Assembly (NCBI GenBank): GCA_017536285.1
Contig: JAFXHP010000082.1
Span: forward strand, 1 to 12,583
From: Clostridia bacterium
Lineage (GTDB): Bacteria > Bacillota_A > Clostridia > UMGS1883 > HGM11501
Reading direction: 5' to 3'
Length of the DNA stretch: 12,583 nucleotides
The position numbers and the translations under genes were made by a program. This document shows positions 1-4,592 of the stretch, piece by piece (within the stretch, counting starts at the first letter, position 1; each line of letters starts with the position of its first letter). The notes below the pieces were generated by a model. That model was not told the origin of the DNA. It ran no database searches and saw only the letters and a list, made by a program, of their open reading frames with translations.

Positions 1-1222
1 AGACCACAATAAGCTTGGCCGTGAGCTTGAATTTTTCACAACAAGCGACCTTATCGGTCAGGGTCTTCCCATTCTTCTTCCCAAGGGTGCAAGAGTAATT
101 CAGCTCCTTCAGCGTTTCGTTGAGGATACAGAGCAGTCTAAAGGCTGGCTCCTTACAAAAACTCCCTATATGGCAAAGAGCGACCTTTACAAGGTATCAG
201 GTCACTGGGATCACTATCTTGACGGTATGTTCGTTTTAGGCGATCCCGAAAGCGACAAGGAAGTTTTTGCACTTCGTCCCATGACATGCCCCTTCCAGTA
301 TCAGGCATATCTTAACAGAGCGCGTTCCTACCGCGACCTTCCCTTAAGATACAACGAAACCTCCACCCTCTTTAGAAACGAAGCATCCGGAGAAATGCAC
401 GGTCTTATCAGAGTTCGTCAGTTCACAATTTCCGAAGGTCACTTAATGTGTACTCCCGATCAGCTTGAAGAAGAATTCAAGAACTGCCTTGAGCTTGCAA
501 TTTATATGCTTAAGACTCTTGGTCTTTACGAAGATATTTCCTACCGTTTCTCACAATGGGATCCTGCTGATAATGAAAAGTACATCGGAACAGCCGAAGA
601 CTGGGATGAAGCTCAGGGCATGATGAAGAGAATTTTAGATCACCTTGAAATTCCCTACAAGGTTGGCGTTGGCGAAGCTGCTTTCTACGGTCCCAAGCTT
701 GACATTCAGATTAAGAACGTATTCGGTAAGGAAGATACACTTATCACAATTCAGATTGACCAGTTCTTAGCTGCCAAGTTCGGTATGGAATATGTTGATG
801 CAGAAGGCAACAAGAGAAACCCCTACATCATCCACCGTACCTCCATCGGCTGCTACGAAAGAACACTTGCTCTTTTAATTGAAAAGTATGCAGGTGCATT
901 CCCCACATGGCTTGCACCCACTCAGGTTAAGGTTATGTCCCTTTCCGAAAGACACGCTGACTATGTTTCAGATATCGCAAAGGAAATGGAAAAGGCAGGA
1001 ATCCGCGTTGAGCTCGATACAAGAAACGAAAAAATCGGCTACAAAATCAGAGAAGCTCAGCTTGAAAAGGTACCTTACATGGTTGTTTGCGGCGATAAGG
1101 ATATCGAAGCAGGTACAATCTCCGTAAGAAGCCGTAAGGGAGGAGAGCAGGAATCCATGACACTCGACCAGTTTATCGCAAAGATTCAGAAGGAAGTTGC
1201 AGAAAAAACATTAAACATATAA
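1..1222 (+). CDS. thrS: Threonyl-tRNA synthetase, C-terminal two-thirds (5' end outside window)
   Basis: This enzyme charges tRNA-Thr with threonine in the cytoplasm. The reading frame is open from base 2, so the gene begins upstream and the ATG at 170 is internal; about 406 residues are visible. They begin at the catalytic core (DHNKLGRELEFF, equivalent to DHRKIGK in E. coli ThrRS). Class II motif 2 is seen as FRNEASGEMHGLIRVRQF and motif 3 as GCYERTLALL. The three zinc ligands expected for ThrRS are present: Cys in RPMTCPF, His in SEGHLM and His in IIHRTS. The HGTP anticodon-binding domain follows (FPTWLAP to the end, with RNEKIGYKIREAQL and VPYMVVCGDKD). The visible length matches the part of E. 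coli ThrRS after its N-terminal TGS and editing domains, but whether those exist here cannot be seen. It stops 9 nt before a strong hairpin terminator. Confidence 0.97.
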   Translation, partial: DHNKLGRELEFFTTSDLIGQGLPILLPKGARVIQLLQRFVEDTEQSKGWLLTKTPYMAKSDLYKVSGHWDHYLDGMFVLGDPESDKEVFALRPMTCPFQYQAYLNRARSYRDLPLRYNETSTLFRNEASGEMHGLIRVRQFTISEGHLMCTPDQLEEEFKNCLELAIYMLKTLGLYEDISYRFSQWDPADNEKYIGTAEDWDEAQGMMKRILDHLEIPYKVGVGEAAFYGPKLDIQIKNVFGKEDTLITIQIDQFLAAKFGMEYVDAEGNKRNPYIIHRTSIGCYERTLALLIEKYAGAFPTWLAPTQVKVMSLSERHADYVSDIAKEMEKAGIRVELDTRNEKIGYKIREAQLEKVPYMVVCGDKDIEAGTISVRSRKGGEQESMTLDQFIAKIQKEVAEKTLNI

Positions 1223-1231
1223 AAAATCAAA

Positions 1232-1265
1232 AACGCCTTGAGCCAATGGCTCAAGGCGTTTTTTT
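1232..1265. terminator. Bidirectional intrinsic terminator between thrS and the convergent GH28-like gene
   Basis: There is a perfect 13-bp stem (AACGCCTTGAGCC at 1232-1244, complement at 1248-1260) with a 3-nt AAT loop. A T-run at 1259-1265 follows on the + strand, and an A-run at 1229-1233 gives a T-run on the - strand. It ends thrS and can also end the opposing gene, whose TAA stop (1264-1266) lies inside the T-run. Confidence 0.95.
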
Positions 1266-2496
1266 ATACCTCTTTGGTTTCAAATTCCAGTTCTTTTTCT
1301 CTGTCATTTTCAAGGAAAAGTGCTGTAGCTTTTTTATTTGTGCAAAGTATATTTCCGAATGTAACATTTTCAAATTCGCTCTTTTTAAGGTGTGTGTGAC
1401 AAAAGCCGAAGCCCACACGGCAGTCTTCTCCGCATACGATATTGCCGATAAATGAATCCTTTAAGGTCTTGCACATTGAAACCGCATAGCTTCCGTTTCC
1501 GTACACATTTTTAATGCTGATGTTGTAAATTTCGCCCATCACGGAGTGGCGTGTACTTACATAAGCATCCGCCGAGTCTCCTATTCTCACATTGTACTGA
1601 CTCTTATACTCTTTCCGCCTGCGCATATCCGTAACACCGTCGATATCAATGTTATAAATCTTATTCCCGTTTTCGTTTAAAAGTCTTACGTTTGAACAGA
1701 TATAGCAATCCGTTGCCACATTTCTTATTTTAACGTCGTGAATATCCTTATCTTTTCCAGATACCAGATATCCGAGCTTTGTTTCAAAGCCTCCAAGTGC
1801 CGTTAATGCAACGGAATCATCCTCGGTAAAGCCCGTGATATTTTCAATCAGTATATTATTGCAACCCACACGAAGGTCAAGTCCATCCGCATTTTTTATG
1901 TAAGTCTCCTTGTAATTCCCCGGAAGTTCATTTTCATAATGCACGCCGTTTTCGTCAATTCTCGAAAGGTCAGCGCAAAAATTTATATTTCTGAAAACAG
2001 AATCTCTTACACAGACGTTTGTCATTCCCCACCAGCGCTGTTTTTCGATGCGGATGTTTTCTACAGTAAGGTTTCTGACGTTAACCATTAAAATCATGGT
2101 GTTTTTCGATATGTGTGGCAGGCCGTTTTTAAGGCTTGTGGATTCGGAAAGTCCGTTATAGTTGCCTCCGGATAAACAAGCTCCTCCCACACCTCTTATG
2201 GTTATGTTTTTCTGCTCGTCGGAAAGTGTTCTTTCCCCTTCTTCTTTAACCTTTTCGTTTGCAAACATATTGGCATATACCCCGTCAGCCAAAACCAAAA
2301 AGGCATTATCTATAATTATTTCAATATCGTCGGGAAGATAAATTGTTTCTGAAATTACCCATTCATTTTTCCCCGTACGTTCGTTATTTTTTGGAATTGT
2401 GACGGTATTTACTCTTTCTTCCTTTGCCTTTTTAACAGCAAGCATTATACTTTCGGAATCGCTTTTACCAATGGTTTCATTAGGTGAAATGTGCAC
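1264..2496 (-). CDS. GH28-like right-handed beta-helix protein, cytoplasmic
   Basis: This 410-residue protein is probably a polysaccharide hydrolase of the pectin-lyase-like fold. It shows repeated short beta-helix turns (NLTVENIRI, NILIENITG, DVKIRNV, IYNIDIDGV, IYNISIKNV, FENVTFGNI). NADGLD at 202-207 and EDDSVAL at 225-231 match the GH28 NTD and DD catalytic-aspartate motifs, and their 22-23 residue spacing is close to that of fungal polygalacturonases. NVRLL at 269-273 aligns with the GH28 RIK site but keeps only the Arg. I see no HG motif, so activity or specificity may differ. There is no signal peptide, so it probably acts on imported oligosaccharide in the cytoplasm. The start is GTG, chosen because GGAAG sits 7 nt upstream and a good promoter lies just before. 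It is monocistronic and tail-to-tail with thrS. A catalytically inactive or lyase-like relative is the main alternative. Confidence 0.75.
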   Translation of the reverse strand: MHISPNETIGKSDSESIMLAVKKAKEERVNTVTIPKNNERTGKNEWVISETIYLPDDIEIIIDNAFLVLADGVYANMFANEKVKEEGERTLSDEQKNITIRGVGGACLSGGNYNGLSESTSLKNGLPHISKNTMILMVNVRNLTVENIRIEKQRWWGMTNVCVRDSVFRNINFCADLSRIDENGVHYENELPGNYKETYIKNADGLDLRVGCNNILIENITGFTEDDSVALTALGGFETKLGYLVSGKDKDIHDVKIRNVATDCYICSNVRLLNENGNKIYNIDIDGVTDMRRRKEYKSQYNVRIGDSADAYVSTRHSVMGEIYNISIKNVYGNGSYAVSMCKTLKDSFIGNIVCGEDCRVGFGFCHTHLKKSEFENVTFGNILCTNKKATALFLENDREKELEFETKEV

Positions 2497-2517
2497 AAAA
2501 TCACTTCCTTTCCAATA

Positions 2518-2546
2518 ATACTACCACCTTTTAATATGTTTGTCAA
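2518..2546 (-). promoter_or_regulatory. Sigma-A promoter of the GH28-like gene
   Basis: On the - strand, a perfect -35 TTGACA (2546-2541), a 17-nt spacer and a -10 TAGTAT (2523-2518) preceded by TGG form an extended -10 promoter. The expected start of transcription, near 2511, leaves a leader of about 15 nt that holds only the ribosome site GGAAG. A 13-bp inverted repeat (CGAAA-N3-TTTCG, 2558-2570) lies 11 nt upstream of the -35. Confidence 0.85.
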
Positions 2547-2579
2547 CAGTAAAGAAGCGAAACTTTTTCGTAAATCCAA

Positions 2580-2617
2580 AAGAGTAAAAGACGGCTGTTT
2601 TGCCGTCTTTTACTCTT
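2580..2617 (-). terminator. Terminator hairpin after the beta-helix/small-protein unit
   Basis: A perfect 16-bp stem (2580-2595 with 2602-2617) encloses a 6-nt loop. On the - strand the 3' arm runs into CTCTTTTGGATTT, a short imperfect U-tract, 36 nt after the stop codon of the small gene. It separates that unit from the promoter of the GH28-like gene. A weaker hairpin (AAAAGGC, AACA loop, GCTTTTT) lies between the stop and this one. Confidence 0.7.
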
Positions 2618-2652
2618 AGAGTGGTTTATAAAAAGCTGTTGCCTTTTAAGCG

Positions 2653-2853
2653 TTAAAAATCCGCTTCTATATTAAGGGTTTCCCATTCTATTACGCCGTT
2701 GCCCAAAAGATTTTCCGAGGTAATAAGCGTTCCGATACCGCTTGCAACCATTATATCTTCCGTTTTTATTTCAGTAATTAAAATCTGAGGGCTTTCATAA
2801 ACCTTTTTATTTTCGGAAGTCTTTGAAAAATTCATAATAATTTCATTATTCAT
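2653..2853 (-). CDS. Small protein of unknown function with a YESP...TEDI...ASG signature (66 aa)
   Basis: I do not recognise a function. The 66-residue product is acidic and has no signal peptide, membrane segment or cysteine. Its middle, YESPQILITEIKTEDI followed by MVASG, resembles by eye many short uncharacterised proteins of Clostridia and Bacteroidetes built on Y-E-x-P, a hydrophobic/acidic stretch, D-I/V and A/T-S-G. A GTG at 2868 and ATG codons at 2859 and 2853 are in frame. I chose 2853 because AGGAGG (2865-2860) is 6 nt upstream of it, whereas it directly abuts the 2859 ATG and would lie inside a gene starting at 2868. The gene follows the beta-helix gene with the ribosome site touching that gene's stop codon, so the two are almost certainly cotranscribed and translationally coupled. 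A peptide-natural-product precursor is conceivable, but no modifying enzyme is nearby. Confidence 0.7.
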   Translation of the reverse strand: MNNEIIMNFSKTSENKKVYESPQILITEIKTEDIMVASGIGTLITSENLLGNGVIEWETLNIEADF

Positions 2854-2859
2854 TTTCAT

Positions 2860-2865
2860 CCTCCT
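2860..2865 (-). promoter_or_regulatory. Ribosome binding site AGGAGG that fixes the small-gene start
   Basis: The - strand reads GTGAGGAGGATGAAAATG. The upstream TGA stop (2867-2865) shares its A with AGGAGG, and the ATG at 2853 is the only in-frame start with proper 6-nt spacing. The arrangement suggests a terminating ribosome re-initiates on the small gene. Confidence 0.75.
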
Positions 2866-4445
2866 CACTTTTCAATGCCGAGATTTTTGCTTGCTTCAGT
2901 TACAGCCATTGCCGAAGAATAATTATAATATACAGGAGTTTTTACCCCTTTAAGCTTAACAAAGCTTATGGCATTTATTGTTGTGCCAAATGAAGATGAC
3001 GGAATTTCAATCACATCCACTATATATGATTTTCCGTCTTCCGGCTCCATTGTAAAGGCTTCATAAACCGCATCATTTTCCGCAGGAGAATTTGTTATGA
3101 AGCTTTTACTGCTCATCGCATATGTGCCGTATTTCTCAAAAGCCCCGGATGTAGGTGCAATTTCAAAGGTTGTAAGATATCTTATAACCCCTTTTGTCTT
3201 GTTTCCTTCGCTGTCTGTGTAAAATCCCGAGTCAGTTTCGCCGGTAATGACAGGCACTTTCGTCCATTTGAAGGCTGCCTCGTCATAATAGGCACAACTG
3301 TTCCCGTTCGTTCCTTTCTGAATTATACTTTTCACGGAATCCAGTCCTGTGAAGCCGGTTCCGCCAGTTATATAATCCAGCTGTTCTTCATCAATTTCTA
3401 TTGTTCCCTTAAAACTACTATTAATCATAACAACAGAGCCTGTTGCCAGGTTGAAATTCTTATTATTTCCGGAAATATTTATCTCTCCGTCTAAGATCAG
3501 CTTTGCACCGGAAAAAAGATTTGCCCCTAAATTCTGTCCCTTTACACTGCCGTTTCCGTTCACTGTCAATGTTGCATTTGAAGGCACACGAAGATTTTGT
3601 ACAAATCCTTTAACCGAAAATTCACTTCCCAAAGTCAATTTTCCGCTCTCTCCCGCTCTTGCACTTACAGCAATACCTGTTCCTGTATGTATGCTTCCGC
3701 AGTTAAGCTGCGCCGAGCCTCCAAGGCTTAGCATAATTACGCCTTCCTGGCCGTTACAGTACGTAATTTCGGCACTTTCAGAATCCATTACTAACTTACC
3801 GCTCATGCAAACCACTGCACTTCCCAATACCGAGCCTTTAAGATAGTTACTCTCGTTTCCTGAAATTTTCGCACTATCGCTAAGTATTAAAGTACCTCCG
3901 GAATTAATATTAAAGAGTGCACATTCTTTTGTATTATCCGTTCTTGTAAAAGTAATGTTTCTCGCAGTCATTTTGGTGTTCTGTACACGTATGCTTCCGC
4001 TTTCTCCGCTGCTTCCGTTAGCTGTCATATCCGTAACGGTATGACCATCTCCGTCAAGTATAAATTCCTGTACATCCTTTATCACGAGACCGTATCTTCC
4101 GCTGGCATCATCAGCATCTACTTCACACAGCTCCACATCTTTCACAAGTTTTATCACAGGGATATTGCTGTATGTCCCGTTCTTTACTGTCGTAATTGCT
4201 TCTTTAAGAGTGGCACAACTGCCTGCAATATCTTCACCGTCATAGATTTCTGCCTCAACTTCAGTATCACCCTCTGCATAAAGTTCCACTTCCGATACTT
4301 CTTTGGGCGTTTCAGTCAAAAGTTCTTCTGTAACCTCAGTTATCGCAGGAATATCTGCCAAAGACAAATCTTCCGCGCCTACAGATAAGGCAAACACAGA
4401 AATCATAATAAACATAAAAACTATTGCGTAACTTATCCTTTTCAT
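2865..4445 (-). CDS. Secreted right-handed beta-helix protein with a C-terminal beta-sandwich-like module
   Basis: This 526-residue exported protein starts with a clear Sec signal peptide (1-24, MKR then a hydrophobic run ending SVGA). An acidic, Thr/Glu-rich linker follows (about 25-70). Residues about 75-375 form an irregular parallel beta-helix of short Gly/Ser/Asn turns (FILDGDGHTV, GGTLILSDSAKISGN, GGSAQLNCGSIH, GAKLILDGEINISGN), like pectate-lyase-fold and adhesin proteins. The last 120 residues (GVIRYLTTFEI, YGTYAMSS, YIVDVIEIP, AISFVKLKG) look like a separate beta-rich module that I recall from other clostridial surface proteins but cannot name. I find no LPXTG, S-layer or lipid anchor and no catalytic motif, so binding or adhesion is as likely as enzymatic activity. 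The start is set by GGAAGG and a promoter 25 nt upstream. It is first in a two-gene unit with the 66-residue protein. Confidence 0.75.
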   Translation of the reverse strand: MKRISYAIVFMFIMISVFALSVGAEDLSLADIPAITEVTEELLTETPKEVSEVELYAEGDTEVEAEIYDGEDIAGSCATLKEAITTVKNGTYSNIPVIKLVKDVELCEVDADDASGRYGLVIKDVQEFILDGDGHTVTDMTANGSSGESGSIRVQNTKMTARNITFTRTDNTKECALFNINSGGTLILSDSAKISGNESNYLKGSVLGSAVVCMSGKLVMDSESAEITYCNGQEGVIMLSLGGSAQLNCGSIHTGTGIAVSARAGESGKLTLGSEFSVKGFVQNLRVPSNATLTVNGNGSVKGQNLGANLFSGAKLILDGEINISGNNKNFNLATGSVVMINSSFKGTIEIDEEQLDYITGGTGFTGLDSVKSIIQKGTNGNSCAYYDEAAFKWTKVPVITGETDSGFYTDSEGNKTKGVIRYLTTFEIAPTSGAFEKYGTYAMSSKSFITNSPAENDAVYEAFTMEPEDGKSYIVDVIEIPSSSFGTTINAISFVKLKGVKTPVYYNYSSAMAVTEASKNLGIEK

Positions 4446-4470
4446 TTCATCCTTCCTTTCTTTATATTAA

Positions 4471-4499
4471 ATTATATCTATATACATTCTTATCGTCTA
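4471..4499 (-). promoter_or_regulatory. Promoter of the beta-helix/small-protein unit
   Basis: On the - strand there is a perfect -10 TATAAT (4476-4471), a 17-nt spacer and a weak -35 TAGACG (4499-4494). The predicted transcript start near 4464 gives a leader of about 20 nt. The poor -35 and the tandem repeat abutting it suggest dependence on an activator. Confidence 0.75.
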
Positions 4500-4500
4500 C

Positions 4501-4532
4501 CTATATTCTGCAAACTTTTTACTATATTCTGC
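4501..4532 (-). repeat. Tandem 11-bp direct repeat, 21-bp period, abutting the -35: likely regulator binding site
   Basis: GCAGAATATAG occurs at 4532-4522 and again, identically, at 4511-4501 on the - strand, separated by 10 nt. The 21-nt period is two helical turns, so both copies face the same side of the DNA, and the proximal copy ends 1 nt before the -35. This geometry is typical of dimeric response-regulator activator sites such as the AgrA/ComE class. The sequence itself does not fit the LytTR consensus well, so the regulator family is open. Confidence 0.6.
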
Positions 4533-4546
4533 TATTTTAATTAAAA

Positions 4547-4590
4547 ATTGCAATAAAAAAACTGCCTTACGGCAGTTTTTTTATTGCAAT
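4547..4590. terminator. Very strong hairpin terminator of the discoidin-protein operon
   Basis: The perfect inverted repeat has 20-bp arms (4547-4566 and 4571-4590) and a 4-nt loop. The core is ACTGCC/GGCAGT flanked by seven A/T pairs, so each strand has an in-stem U-run. Read on the - strand the loop is GTAA, a GNRA tetraloop, closed by C-G. It begins 2 nt after the TAA of the 974-residue gene and insulates it from the downstream promoter. Confidence 0.93.
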
Positions 4591-4592
4591 GC

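Noticed and set aside
170..172. ATG as the start of the synthetase
   Set aside because: The frame is open to the left edge and encodes conserved ThrRS core residues, so this Met is internal.
2497..2652. Riboswitch or small RNA in the intergenic region
   Set aside because: The gap is explained by a terminator hairpin plus a promoter with a leader of about 15 nt, too short for an aptamer.
2653..2853. RiPP or bacteriocin precursor call
   Set aside because: No radical-SAM, LanM, YcaO, peptidase or exporter gene lies nearby, and the peptide has no Cys and no obvious core.
2866..2868. GTG as the start of the small protein (71 aa)
   Set aside because: Its own AGGAGG would be inside the coding sequence. 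The ATG at 2853 has ideal 6-nt spacing.
3451..4388. Open frames of 131 and 115 codons on the + strand opposite the beta-helix gene
   Set aside because: The antisense strand of Gly/Ser/Asn-rich coding sequence often stays open. No ribosome site or recognisable domain is present.
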